NCBI GenBank assembly: GCA_944325215.1
Contig: CALUZC010000002.1
Coordinates: 83,091-147,090 of the forward strand
Length of the DNA: 64,000 nucleotides
Source of the DNA: an uncultured Mucispirillum sp.
Lineage (GTDB): Bacteria; Chrysiogenota; Deferribacteres; Deferribacterales; Mucispirillaceae
Reading direction: 5' to 3'
Shown: positions 7,868-17,900 of the stretch, in pieces
How the letters are laid out: the number at the start of each line of letters is the position of its first letter
How positions within the stretch are numbered: the stretch's first letter is position 1
Notes under the pieces: generated by a model
Databases searched by the model: none
The model's input: only the letters and a program-made list of their open reading frames with translations
Told to the model about the DNA's origin: nothing
Made by a program: the position numbers and the translations under genes

Positions 7868-9541
7868 TTATGATTTTTCATAAAGCACTACTTTAAACGT
7901 GTTGCCATTATATGCATTTGTATAAACAGATGCTTTTCCACCATATAAAAGTGAAATATGTTTTACAATAGATAACCCAAGTCCAAAGCCTGAATTATTA
8001 CGTGATTTAGATACGGTATAAAATCTTTCAAATATCCTTTTACGTTCTCTTTCTAAAATTACAGGCCCTTCATCAGATACTTCTATAACTAGTGCATTAT
8101 TTTCATCATATATCTTTACATAAATTTTTTCGCCTGTGGAATATTTAGTGGCATTATTTATAAGATTTGTTAGTATCATCTCCACATGAAGATTATCAAT
8201 ATTATACTCTTTTTTTACCATATTATTATAAATTATCTTCTTGATGTTATCTTTTACCATTATATTTGATAATATATTTTCAATATTAGTAGTTTCTTCA
8301 ATATTAAGCCCAGTATTTTCTATTTTATAAAGTTCTAATGTTTGGTTTATTATATTATTAAGCCTTTTAGAGCCTGTATGGATTTTATTTAAAAATTTAT
8401 CTGCAAACTCTTTTTCCATATCCTTATCATGAAGCAGTGTTTCTGATGCTGCCATAATAATTGCAACAGGTGTTTTCATTTCATGGGCTATGTTTGCTGT
8501 TAATTCTGCTTTAAAATCATCATAATCTGCTTGATTTGTAATATCTCGAAAAACTGCCAGATTATATTCTTCCATTTCTTTAATATAAACTTCATAAACA
8601 TGGTCTTTATATATATGCTTTAATATGCCTTTTTTCTCAAAAATATCACAAAAAAATACTGCACTTTCATAATCTTCATTATCTACTAAAGGGTTTATAC
8701 CCTCTTTTAGTGTTCCAAAAAATTGATACGCTTGAGTGTTTGCCTTTAATACTTTATTATCCCTGCTAAATAAAATAACTGCTTCATCAATATAGTTTAT
8801 AATATTTGATAATATACTCCGTTCTGTATTTAATGCCTGTTTTTCATGTAATAAAAGCATGTTAATATTATATATTAGTGATGCAGCCTCATTCATAACT
8901 TTATCAGATATTTTAGGCATAATAAAATCACTTTTATTTTCGCTAATTGCTTTAGCTACTTTTGAAAGCTCTAGTGCAGGTATAGTAAGTTTGAAAGCAA
9001 GATATATGGACATTACAGCAGAAAGCAGTGCATATATTATAAAAAATAATATAATATCTGATTTTAATTTGCTGTATAAGTTATGAAAAATAACACCATC
9101 TGAAACTATTCTTAAAACATATTTGTTACTATACATTGCTGCATAATATATAGAATATCTGCCTGTTGTAGCACTTTTTCTAATATCATAATACTCACTA
9201 CCTAAAAGTGCGTTCTGAACTTCAACCCGTGATAAATGGTTTTCTAAAGATAATGTGTCCTTTTCATTAACTGATGAATCAAGTATTACATTACCTTGCT
9301 TATCTATTAAAGTAATACGAATATCACTTTTATTATCAATAGCTTTTAATACTGATGATACTTGATTTTGATTTTCTAGATTATAATTAGATACTAAAAG
9401 CCAGTAAGTTTTTAATATTTCCTTATAGCTTTTTTCTGCATTATTTACTGCCTTTTCATGGCTGAAAGCAGTATAAATAGTAAAAACCAGCAAAAAAGGT
9501 ATAAATATTTGAACAAATAACTTGAGAAAATATTTAATCAT
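7868..9541 (-). CDS. phoR: Phosphate-regulon sensor histidine kinase
   Basis: The 557-residue kinase has two membrane helices (about 5-26 and 158-182) framing an extracytoplasmic sensor of about 130 residues, a linker, a PAS-like segment (about 235-330), HisKA with phospho-acceptor H353 in AHEMKTP, and a complete HATPase domain ending GFGLGLSIVKHI. It should phosphorylate PhoB when Pst/PhoU report phosphate shortage. The start overlaps phoB by four bases (ATGA), so the two are translationally coupled. The large extracytoplasmic domain resembles B. subtilis-type PhoR more than the short E. coli form. Position beside pst-phoU makes the assignment secure. Confidence 0.92.
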   Translation of the reverse strand: MIKYFLKLFVQIFIPFLLVFTIYTAFSHEKAVNNAEKSYKEILKTYWLLVSNYNLENQNQVSSVLKAIDNKSDIRITLIDKQGNVILDSSVNEKDTLSLENHLSRVEVQNALLGSEYYDIRKSATTGRYSIYYAAMYSNKYVLRIVSDGVIFHNLYSKLKSDIILFFIIYALLSAVMSIYLAFKLTIPALELSKVAKAISENKSDFIMPKISDKVMNEAASLIYNINMLLLHEKQALNTERSILSNIINYIDEAVILFSRDNKVLKANTQAYQFFGTLKEGINPLVDNEDYESAVFFCDIFEKKGILKHIYKDHVYEVYIKEMEEYNLAVFRDITNQADYDDFKAELTANIAHEMKTPVAIIMAASETLLHDKDMEKEFADKFLNKIHTGSKRLNNIINQTLELYKIENTGLNIEETTNIENILSNIMVKDNIKKIIYNNMVKKEYNIDNLHVEMILTNLINNATKYSTGEKIYVKIYDENNALVIEVSDEGPVILERERKRIFERFYTVSKSRNNSGFGLGLSIVKHISLLYGGKASVYTNAYNGNTFKVVLYEKS

Positions 9542-10215
9542 TTTAATCCATAGCCTGTTTTAGAAACTGATATTATAACATCACCATATGATAAAAGCTT
9601 TTTTCTTAATGATGCTATATGGGCATCTACTGTTCTAGTATACGACTGACTGTCGTATCCCCATATGGAATTAAGCAGTCTGTCACGGGAAAAAATAGTA
9701 TCTGGGTTTGATAAAAATAGTCGTAAAAGCTCATATTCCTTATGTGTAAGTTTTATTTCTCTACCGTCTACATATACCTTATGGTTAGCATCATCAAGTT
9801 TAATTCCCTGATACTCTAATATGTTTGCTGCCCTGCCAGTCCACGATGCACCACGTCGCAGGATAGTATTGATTTTTGCAAGCAGCATTTCCATGCTAAA
9901 TGGTTTAGGAAGATAATCATCAGCTCCCGTATTAAGCCCTGATATAATGTCCTGCTCATGTGTCTTTGCAGAAATAATAATTACAGGAATATTGCTGTAT
10001 TCATCATTACTTCTAATAATTTTCAAAAACTCCATACCCTTAAGACCAGGCAGCATTAAATCAAGTAAAATAATATCACATGCAACTTCACCAAGAATAA
10101 TAAGCCCTTCATTTGCATTTACTGCATGGTGTGTCTTATAACCTGCTTTTTGTAAATTATATGTTATAAGCTCTGCAATATCTGTATCATCTTCAATTAT
10201 TAGAATATTTCTCAT
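9538..10215 (-). CDS. phoB: Phosphate-regulon response regulator
   Basis: OmpR/PhoB-class regulator of 225 residues: receiver domain with phospho-acceptor D52 in LLDLMLP and K in the ISAKTHEQD segment, then a winged-helix DNA-binding domain (about 130-225) with the GREIKLTHKEYELL and RTVDAHIASLR motifs. It would bind the TTTTACA direct repeats before pstC and pstS. The start lies 23 bases inside the end of phoU and the stop overlaps phoR, placing all in one transcript. Confidence 0.95.
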   Translation of the reverse strand: MRNILIIEDDTDIAELITYNLQKAGYKTHHAVNANEGLIILGEVACDIILLDLMLPGLKGMEFLKIIRSNDEYSNIPVIIISAKTHEQDIISGLNTGADDYLPKPFSMEMLLAKINTILRRGASWTGRAANILEYQGIKLDDANHKVYVDGREIKLTHKEYELLRLFLSNPDTIFSRDRLLNSIWGYDSQSYTRTVDAHIASLRKKLLSYGDVIISVSKTGYGLK

Positions 10216-10885
10216 CTATATTTTCCCTGCTTTTATATATACCTGTTACTGTATAATAAACGGCTTCAGAAATATTTGATGCGTGGTCTGCCATACGCTC
10301 TAATCGTCTTGCAATATTTATTAAATTAATACCTGATTTTAAATAAGATACATTGTTTTCAACACTGTTGTTACTAATCATAAACTGTAATATATCTTTT
10401 ACTGCTGCACTTTTTAAAGCATCTATTTTATCATCATTATTAATAATTTCTTCTGCCTTTTCTTTATCAAGATTATAAAACGCAACGCAGGATTTTACAA
10501 CAGTATCTTTTACATTTTCAAAAAGTTCTATCAAACTTTTTCTTTCAAATACATTTGGTGTATTTTGCAGTTTTATTATCTGCTTGCTTATTTTTTTACA
10601 ATGGTCGCCTATTCTTTCAAAATCTGAAGCTGTTTTTATGGTGGAAATAAGATACCGCATATCACTTCCTCTAGGCCAGTATAATGCAATAATTTTACCA
10701 CAAAGTTCATCACTTTTTATGCTGTAATCATCAAGTTCTTTATCACGTTCTCGCACGTATTGGGCTTTTCCAATATCTTTATTAATAAAAGCTTGAAAAC
10801 TTATTTCTGCCATTTCCTGTGTTATGCTGCATACATAAGCTGTTATAGATTTTAACTCTTTAAATTCTGCGCTGTTTAAATACAT
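10193..10885 (-). CDS. phoU: Phosphate transport regulator PhoU
   Basis: The 230-residue all-helical protein contains two PhoU repeats, each with the ERxGDHxxxI / ERMADHASNI metal-binding signature (residues near 93 and 205). PhoU links Pst transport to PhoR and holds the kinase in the inhibitory state when phosphate is plentiful. AAGGAG precedes the ATG. It sits between pstB and phoB; in many genomes phoU ends the operon, here it is in the middle. Confidence 0.95.
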   Translation of the reverse strand: MYLNSAEFKELKSITAYVCSITQEMAEISFQAFINKDIGKAQYVRERDKELDDYSIKSDELCGKIIALYWPRGSDMRYLISTIKTASDFERIGDHCKKISKQIIKLQNTPNVFERKSLIELFENVKDTVVKSCVAFYNLDKEKAEEIINNDDKIDALKSAAVKDILQFMISNNSVENNVSYLKSGINLINIARRLERMADHASNISEAVYYTVTGIYKSRENIDEKYSNN

Positions 10886-10898
10886 TTCCTGCTCCTTA

Positions 10899-11669
10899 CT
10901 AACCGAATTTTCCAGTAATATATTCTTCTGTCATCTGCTTTTTGGGGTATGTAAACATAATATCTGTTGCATCTTCTTCCACTAATTCACCCATATACAT
11001 AAAAGCAGTTCTGTCAGATATCCTTGCTGCCTGCTGCATATTATGTGTTACAATAAGCATAGTTATACTTCCCCTTAACTCCTGCATTAATTCTTCGATT
11101 TTCTTTGTAGATATAGGATCTAATGCACTTGTAGGCTCATCAAAAAGTACTACATCAGGCTCAGGTGCTAAAGTTCTTGCAAGGCAGAGCCTTTGCTGCT
11201 GCCCGCCAGAAAGCCCCATAGCAGATGATGAAAGCCTGTCTGCAACTTCGTTCCAAAGGGCAGATTTTTTTAAAACATGCTCTACCCTGTTATGTAGCTC
11301 TGTTTTATTTTTTATACCTTTTAGCCTTAATCCGTAAGCTACATTATCAAAAATACTCATAGGAAATGGTGTTGGTTTTTGGAAAACCATGCCTATATCC
11401 GTTCTTAATTTTGTAATATCTATATTTTTATCAAGTATATTTTGGTTTTTAAAAATTATTTCACCTGTATATCTATTACCCTTGTATAAATCATGCATTC
11501 TATTAAAACACCGTAAAAGTGTAGTTTTGCCACAGCCTGATGGACCTATTAATGATGTTATTTTATTTTTCTCTACATTTAATGTTACATTTTTCAAAGC
11601 TTCTTTTTCTCCGTAAAAAAATGACATATCTTTTACTTCTATTTCTTTTTCAACTATATTTTCACTCAT
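10899..11669 (-). CDS. pstB: Phosphate ABC transporter ATP-binding protein
   Basis: The 256-residue ATPase carries Walker [10 protein letters not shown], the LSGGQQQR signature, Walker [13 protein letters not shown], and the H-switch TH in IVTHNMQQA. The NRMHDLY segment and YITGKFG end are typical of PstB. It powers phosphate import through PstC and PstA. AAGGAG lies eight bases before the ATG and only one base separates it from pstA. Confidence 0.97.
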   Translation of the reverse strand: MSENIVEKEIEVKDMSFFYGEKEALKNVTLNVEKNKITSLIGPSGCGKTTLLRCFNRMHDLYKGNRYTGEIIFKNQNILDKNIDITKLRTDIGMVFQKPTPFPMSIFDNVAYGLRLKGIKNKTELHNRVEHVLKKSALWNEVADRLSSSAMGLSGGQQQRLCLARTLAPEPDVVLFDEPTSALDPISTKKIEELMQELRGSITMLIVTHNMQQAARISDRTAFMYMGELVEEDATDIMFTYPKKQMTEEYITGKFG

Positions 11670-11670
11670 T

Positions 11671-12513
11671 TTAATAACTCCTTTTTTTCATTATTTGTTT
11701 TAATATTATATTGGTGATTAAAATAAATACCGTTATTACAAGAGCAGCAGCCCATGCAAGTGATATCCAGTTTTCAAAAGCAGAACTTGCATATGTGAAA
11801 ATTGATACTGTAAGAGATGCTACCGGCTCATTCATATTAAATGACAGTGTGTTATTACTAAAAGATGTAAATAATAATGGCGCAGTTTCGCCTGCTATTC
11901 TTGCAACAGCTAAAGATACACCAGTAAATATACCAGTTAATGCACTTTTTATGACTATATCTTTTATTACTTTATACATTGGTGTTCCTAAAGCTAAAGC
12001 TGCCTCTCGCAACTGCCATGGAATAAGTTTTAAAGATTCTTCTGTTGTTCTCATAACAATAGGTATTAATATGACAGCCAAAGCAGCAGCACCTGCCCAG
12101 CCGTTAAAATGACCTAAAGGACGCACAAGTATAGAATATATAAATGTTCCTATTATAATTGTAGGTATGCTTATACTTACATCTGCTAAACTGCTTAAAA
12201 ACCTGCCTGTTTTAGTGTTGTGGGCATATTCTGATAAATATATGCCACCTAATATACCTATAGGTATCCCTATTAATGAAGCAATTACAGTTATTAAAAG
12301 CTGGCCTATAAATGCATGACGAAGCCCACCTGATGCCTGCAAAAATGCAGGTGCTTCATCTTTTATAAATAAGTTAAGGTTTAATCCATCTAACCCAGAC
12401 ATAATAACTTTATACAGTATGGCAAAAAGCAGGACTACACCAATTAATGCAGCTAATGTAGAAAGAAAAAGCATTATATAACCTTTAATTTTTCTAATCA
12501 ATCTTAAATCCAT
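11671..12513 (-). CDS. pstA: Phosphate ABC transporter permease PstA
   Basis: About 280 residues with six membrane segments and the ABC permease EAA-type loop [19 protein letters not shown]. It forms the membrane channel with PstC. A longer frame opens 36 bases upstream inside pstC, but the ATG at 12513 has a perfect AAGGAG eight bases upstream and begins one base after the pstC stop, so this start is preferred. Confidence 0.93.
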   Translation of the reverse strand: MDLRLIRKIKGYIMLFLSTLAALIGVVLLFAILYKVIMSGLDGLNLNLFIKDEAPAFLQASGGLRHAFIGQLLITVIASLIGIPIGILGGIYLSEYAHNTKTGRFLSSLADVSISIPTIIIGTFIYSILVRPLGHFNGWAGAAALAVILIPIVMRTTEESLKLIPWQLREAALALGTPMYKVIKDIVIKSALTGIFTGVSLAVARIAGETAPLLFTSFSNNTLSFNMNEPVASLTVSIFTYASSAFENWISLAWAAALVITVFILITNIILKQIMKKRSY

Positions 12514-12514
12514 A

Positions 12515-13417
12515 CTATCTGCTCCTTGCAACATAGAGTTTTGCTGCAATAAGTGTTAAAAAATTTAAAACAAAAAGCAGTAGTGCCATATAATAAAGTG
12601 AAGAAAGCTGCATACTGCCTGCCTCGTTAAATTCATTAACTAATACACTTGTGACTGTAATATACGAATCAAATATGGAAGTAAGTGGCAGGTTCATATT
12701 GCCTATAATATAGGCTATTGCCATAGTTTCCCCTAAAGCTCTACCTAAAGCTATAATAATACCACCCCATATGGCAGTTTTTGAATAAGGAAGTGATACA
12801 TCTCTTATGGCTTCCCATTTTTCTGTTCCTAAACCATAACATGATTCTTTTAATTCCTTTGGCACGCGCATTAATGCTTCCCTTGTAATACTTGCAATAA
12901 AAGGAACTATCATAATACTTAACACTATACCAGAAGTTAAAAGCCCTATACCACCAGCATAATTTATTTGAAAAAATGAGCCTATAACAGGCAGCTCTGC
13001 TAAAGTAGATGATGCCCACTTCTGTAAAGTGTTTTCAATAAATGGGGCAAAAATAAAAAGCCCCCACATGCCATATATTATACTTGGAATTGCTGCCAGC
13101 AGTTCAATTGATGTGCTTATAAAACCTTTTAAAAATTTAGGGCAAATTTCTACAATAAATACTGCCATACCCACTCCCATAGGAGCAGCAATAATTATCG
13201 CTATAACAGCAGTTAAAATAGAACCAAGTAATGCTCTACCTGCACCAAAGATTTCTTCACCATAATCCCATGATGTTGAAAAAACAAAATCAAAAAATCC
13301 AAACTTTACAATTGCATCTTTTGACTGAAATAAAAGACTTATAATAATACCTGCTATTATAACAAGCACAAAAAAAGCAGATATTATGGCAGAATATTTT
13401 AAAATATTTTCTTTCAT
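12515..13417 (-). CDS. pstC: Phosphate ABC transporter permease PstC
   Basis: This 300-residue inner-membrane protein has six predicted helices and the permease loop ITREALMRVPKELKESCYGLG. It pairs with PstA in high-affinity phosphate uptake. It is the first gene of the leftward block pstC-pstA-pstB-phoU-phoB-phoR; a Pho-box-like repeat lies 65-82 bases upstream, which makes the operon self-activated by PhoB. The start ATG is preceded by AAAGG. Confidence 0.95.
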   Translation of the reverse strand: MKENILKYSAIISAFFVLVIIAGIIISLLFQSKDAIVKFGFFDFVFSTSWDYGEEIFGAGRALLGSILTAVIAIIIAAPMGVGMAVFIVEICPKFLKGFISTSIELLAAIPSIIYGMWGLFIFAPFIENTLQKWASSTLAELPVIGSFFQINYAGGIGLLTSGIVLSIMIVPFIASITREALMRVPKELKESCYGLGTEKWEAIRDVSLPYSKTAIWGGIIIALGRALGETMAIAYIIGNMNLPLTSIFDSYITVTSVLVNEFNEAGSMQLSSLYYMALLLFVLNFLTLIAAKLYVARSR

Positions 13418-13481
13418 ATACTACCTTTCCAGTTTTGATGTGATAATATATGATATTATTTTAAAAATAAGTTTATAATTT

Positions 13482-13499
13482 TGTAAAATAAATGTAAAA
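13482..13499 (-). promoter_or_regulatory. Pho-box-like operator for the pst-pho operon
   Basis: On the minus strand two perfect TTTTACA heptamers are separated by TTTA (11-base period), matching the repeat upstream of pstS. The first T residues double as the U-tract of the terminator at 13502-13525, so the operator abuts the end of the upstream PEBP transcript. Confidence 0.78.
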
Positions 13500-13501
13500 A
13501 A

Positions 13502-13525
13502 CCCCTTAAATATTAATTTAAGGGG
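13502..13525 (-). terminator. Terminator of the PEBP transcript
   Basis: A 10-bp stem CCCCTTAAAT / ATTTAAGGGG with a 4-base loop is followed on the minus strand by TTTTTT. It ends leftward transcription from the PEBP gene and insulates the pst operon. Confidence 0.85.
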
Positions 13526-13550
13526 CCTTAAGGTATGAGAAATCAAATAT

Positions 13551-14144
13551 CTATTTTTTCAATTGATATTTGAACTTTAATGTGTATTCGTCTAAAATAT
13601 GGCCTTCCATTTGTTTAAACATTTCATTCATTAAAAAACCGTTTTTAAGATTTAATGTTTTATCAAGAGCGTAAACATGCATTTCATATGTATGCACTTT
13701 ACCATCATAAGGGGCAGGCCCACCATAACAGCTAACTTCTTTAGCATCTCTTGAACCACCAAGGCTGCTCCACCAGCTGTTTATTCCCTGCACAAAGTTT
13801 GGTTTATTTTTACTGGCATTTTCTGCAACTTTTGTAGTAGTAATATTTGCTGCCACCCAGTGAACCCACGAAAAACCTTTACTAACTGGAAAAGCATCTT
13901 TATCTTCTAAAAATACAGCGTAAGATTTTGTGCCTTTTGGTGCATTTTTGATTTCAAATGGAAAAGATGTAACAGGCATTCCTTTTGTGTCTAACTGAGT
14001 TTTATCGTTATAGCCATATTTATCAGATAAGAAACCTTTAGAATTTATAGCCGTACTTGTAACAACCATACCTGCATTGGCATAAGTTGTTACAGAAAAT
14101 AATATTGCAACAATAGCTGCAAATAAAAAGGTCAATTTTTTCAT
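13551..14144 (-). CDS. Secreted YbhB/YbcL-like PEBP family protein
   Basis: The 197-residue protein has a signal peptide (about 1-24, ending TYANA) and a PEBP core with the DKDAFPVSKGFSWVHWVAANI segment and the GPAPYDGKVHTYEMHVYAL segment that form the anion-binding pocket. Bacterial members (also called Raf-kinase-inhibitor-like) have no settled role. GGAGG lies upstream of the ATG and a promoter with a possible operator is in the 86-base gap to the HxlR gene, suggesting that regulator controls it. Confidence 0.88.
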   Translation of the reverse strand: MKKLTFLFAAIVAILFSVTTYANAGMVVTSTAINSKGFLSDKYGYNDKTQLDTKGMPVTSFPFEIKNAPKGTKSYAVFLEDKDAFPVSKGFSWVHWVAANITTTKVAENASKNKPNFVQGINSWWSSLGGSRDAKEVSCYGGPAPYDGKVHTYEMHVYALDKTLNLKNGFLMNEMFKQMEGHILDEYTLKFKYQLKK

Positions 14145-14173
14145 ATTTTTATTCCTCCGTATAATATATTTTA

Positions 14174-14202
14174 CTTATACAGAGAAAAAATATGTTTGTC
14201 CA
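14174..14202 (-). promoter_or_regulatory. Promoter of the PEBP gene
   Basis: On the minus strand TGGACA (14197-14202) and TATAAG (14174-14179) are 17 bases apart, about 30 bases before the PEBP start. A TTATACA half-site (14175-14181) overlaps the -10 and its inverted partner TGTATAA lies at 14220-14226. Confidence 0.55.
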
Positions 14203-14230
14203 TTACCCACTTTTTTGTGTGTATAATATT

Positions 14231-14614
14231 TTATTTTTCTATTTGGTAATCTTCTGTAATAATACCTTTATCAATAAGTACACATTTCTTACCATGCTCT
14301 ATCATATATTCTATGCCTATTTTTTGCATAACTTCTAATGCCTGTAAAAGCCTTCTGCCATGGTTTTCTGTTAAAAAATACTCTACTTTTAAAGGATAGC
14401 CGTCATACGTTTTTTTATCTACAAACCCAAATTCCTGCAATTCTTTTAACTGCTCTAAAAGCATCTTTTGATTTATGCCGTCAATTTCTTTTTCCAATGC
14501 AGCTAAAGAATAACTACCTTTTCTTAAAAGCCATATAATAATAGGTTTCCATTTACCTTTTATCATATCCTGCACCAATTCCAATGGGCAGGTAAATTCT
14601 TCTCTTATTTTCAT
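14231..14614 (-). CDS. HxlR-family transcriptional regulator
   Basis: The 127-residue winged-helix protein shows the HxlR hallmarks: the CPLE cysteine near the N-terminus (C9), GKWKPIIIWLL, and a wing region ending in YFLTENHGRRLL. Family members sense aldehydes, quinones or redox stress, often through that cysteine, and usually control an adjacent gene. It follows the Hpt gene by ten bases and precedes the PEBP gene, whose promoter carries a candidate operator. Confidence 0.9.
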   Translation of the reverse strand: MKIREEFTCPLELVQDMIKGKWKPIIIWLLRKGSYSLAALEKEIDGINQKMLLEQLKELQEFGFVDKKTYDGYPLKVEYFLTENHGRRLLQALEVMQKIGIEYMIEHGKKCVLIDKGIITEDYQIEK

Positions 14615-14624
14615 ACAACTACTT

Positions 14625-14957
14625 CTAAGCTATTTTTTTATATTCTTCTGAACCTGCATTAAAGACTGTTTGAAGCTCATCATAAAGTTTGCTATATTTT
14701 TCTGTTTCCATATTAGCTGCTGCCTTACCTAAAGTAGCTGCTGCCTGCCTGATTTCTTCAAGACGAAGCCTGTATGCTGCTCCATATATATTATGACTGT
14801 GGTGAACTACTGCCTGACTGTCACCATTTTGGATACATATATCAATTCTTTCCAAATCTTTTGAACAAATTTTAAAAAAATCACCAACAAAACTTTTTAA
14901 AAGTTCTGTATCATTAATACCTGTTGCTGAAGAAAGTTCTTCCATATCTACTATCAT
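14625..14957 (-). CDS. Hpt (histidine phosphotransfer) protein
   Basis: A free-standing 110-residue Hpt module. The phospho-accepting histidine is H55 in the HNIYGAA segment, matching the HxxKG-like turn of the family (with Y in place of K), followed by an LRLEEIRQAAATLGKAA helix. It begins 14 bases after the hybrid kinase and should take phosphate from its receiver and pass it to a response regulator that is not encoded nearby. Confidence 0.88.
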   Translation of the reverse strand: MIVDMEELSSATGINDTELLKSFVGDFFKICSKDLERIDICIQNGDSQAVVHHSHNIYGAAYRLRLEEIRQAAATLGKAAANMETEKYSKLYDELQTVFNAGSEEYKKIA

Positions 14958-14971
14958 TGAATGCCTCCATC

Positions 14972-17900
14972 TTACAGACTTTTTGCACCAAACTCCAGTA
15001 AAATATTTTTAAGTTTATCAAAATTAATTGGCTTTGCTACATAATCATTCATGCCATTTTTAATAAACTTATCTACATCTTCCTTTATAACATTAGCTGT
15101 TAAGGCAATAATAGGTATATTTATACCCATCTCCCTAATCTTTAAAGTTGCAGTAACCCCGTCCATAACAGGCATATTAATATCCATGAAAATAATATTA
15201 AAATTACTGCTGTCTTTTATAATATTTACAGCTTCCTGTCCGTTTGATGCAACAGTTACATTAAAGCCTGCTTTTTCTAAAAAGATAACCAGCAGTTTTT
15301 GGTTTACCGGATTATCTTCTACCGCTAAGACATGACCATTTAATGCCACTTTACTATCTTTATCGGATAATGTGCCTTCAACTTTAGTTTCATTACCATT
15401 TATTTCTGTAAACATATTTTTAAAACGTGATAATGTTACTGGTTTTAATACTACACATTTTAAATCTTTTTCTTTATCTGCCAATATCTTATATTTACTA
15501 TGCACCACTGCTGAATATATGATTTTATCCTTATAAGGCATAGTTTTAAATATTTTAAAAAAAGTATCAATATCCCTTTTTGCATCAATTAAAACTGCAT
15601 ATGTATCCTCTGTTATTACTGATACATCACCTTCTGCATTTATTACTTCCATATTATATGCTTTTAAATATTTACTTATAACCTGACCACATACACTGTC
15701 TGTATTAAAAACTATTATCTTCTTATTTTTGTCTACCATAATATCATTAATATGGTTAGCTTTATCTATAATTTTAAAAGATATTTCAAATGTAAATGTT
15801 GAGCCTTTATTTTCTTCTGTAACAATCTCAAGGGAAGAATTCATCATTTCAAGTATACTTCTTGTAATAGAAAGCCCAAGTCCTGTTCCACCAAATCTTC
15901 TTGTAATAGATGTATCACCTTGAGCAAAAGGTGAAAATATTTTCTGTTTTGTTTGCTCACTTATTCCTATACCAGTGTCTGTTACAGAAAACTGGATACG
16001 CACAAAATTGTTTTCAATATATACTAATGATATATTAATAAATATTCTGCCTTCATCAGCAGTAAATTTGACAGCATTTGATAAAAGATTTGCTAATATC
16101 TGGCGGACTTTAACTGAATCACCTTGAATTACTTTTGGTATATAAGGGTCTGTAAATACTGCTAAATCAATATTTTTTTCATCTACCCGTGCCATATACA
16201 TATCTATTACAGACTCAACAGTATCTACAAGATTGAAAGATGCCTTTTCTAAATCCATTTTGCCGCTTTCTATTTTAGAAAAATCTAATATATCATTAAT
16301 AATACCTAAAAGGCTTTGAGAACTTGATGATATTATTTTAAAATATTCTTTTGCAGTATCGTCCATCTGGCAGTCTTTTAAAAGTTCTAAAAATCCTAAT
16401 ATGCCATTAATAGGTGTTCTTATTTCATGGCTCATATTAGCTAAAAACATACTTTTTGCCTTACTTGCATACTCTGCCTCTGCTTTTGCAATATCACGTG
16501 CCTGAACCATTTCCTGCAACTGTTTTACCATTGCTCTTTCTTTTTCATTGGCTTCTAAAAGCGTTTTTTGTGATTCTACCTTATCATAAATATTTCTGTG
16601 CTCACACACTACAAGACGAACTTCGCCATGTTTATCTAATATAGGAAAAAAACTTATTAATTCATAAATATTATTCTTTTCATCTATAACTTCATATGAT
16701 ACTTTTATTTTTTCTTTAAATACTTTTTGGACAAGGCAGTCACTACATGTTTTTATACACCTGCCCATATGATGCTTGTAACAATTTGCAGTCCTGTCAA
16801 ATGGGTCTGCTGCATGGCTTAAGTTAGAATATTCCAAAGTAAAATCTTTTTTATAAACAAGCAGTATATTACCTGTGGCATTAATATAATCTGTTAGTAT
16901 TGTAATAAATTCTTCTGATTTATCCTCTGCAGCCTTTAATTCATCTATAGCTGTATATTCTGGTGTTAAATCACTCATAACACAAAGCAGATTTTTTATT
17001 TTACCACTATTATCTGCAATAGCTGTACTTGATACTGATAAAACAGCCTTTTTGCTGTGTTTTGTTTTAAATTCATATATTCCATTATATATGGTTTCAT
17101 TTTTATTTATATTAAATGAATTTATAAATTTATTTGGTTCGCTGCATTTAGCCGCAAAATGAGATAAGGATTCTCCAATATACTCATCAATATGACCACC
17201 CATTAAATCTAAAAATTTAATATTTACGTTAGTAATAATCATTTTTTCATTGAATTCTATTATTTGGGAAGAATTATCAACAGCTCTTTTATAGCCTTCA
17301 AGCATATTATTTAATTGAAGCATGGATTTTCTATTACGTTCTAACATTATAACAATAAAAGCAAAAAGCCATAAAGTTATAGATATTAAAAGCCAAATAA
17401 AAAATGCAATATTTTTTATCTGATATAAATATTCATTTGGCATAAGCTCTGTAATATAGCCAAGTTCATTATTACTTATATCATAAATTGGTATAAATAC
17501 ACCCCAGTATCTTTTATTCTCCAAATAAACATCTTTAATAAAATATTTACCTTGATTATTTGTATTAGCTACAAAATCAATATTATTTATAATAGTTTTT
17601 AAGATTATTTCTGGAATATAGTAATTAGCACCTGTTATAACTTTATACTTATTTATATCCTGCCCTTCAAGCACCCCTTTATCACTAATTGCTAAATATG
17701 AATGTTTAATAGCAAAAAGATAAAGCCCTGAATACAGCCTTTCCATATGGTTTACAAAAGAATCTGCAGACATTCCAAACTCAATATATCCATATATCTC
17801 ATTATTCTTTTGTAATTTATATGGAATAAGAACTGCAATATCTTTTGAATCTATGGTAAAAAGCCTGCTGTCTTGTGTTGGGTGAATTATATGAAAACTA

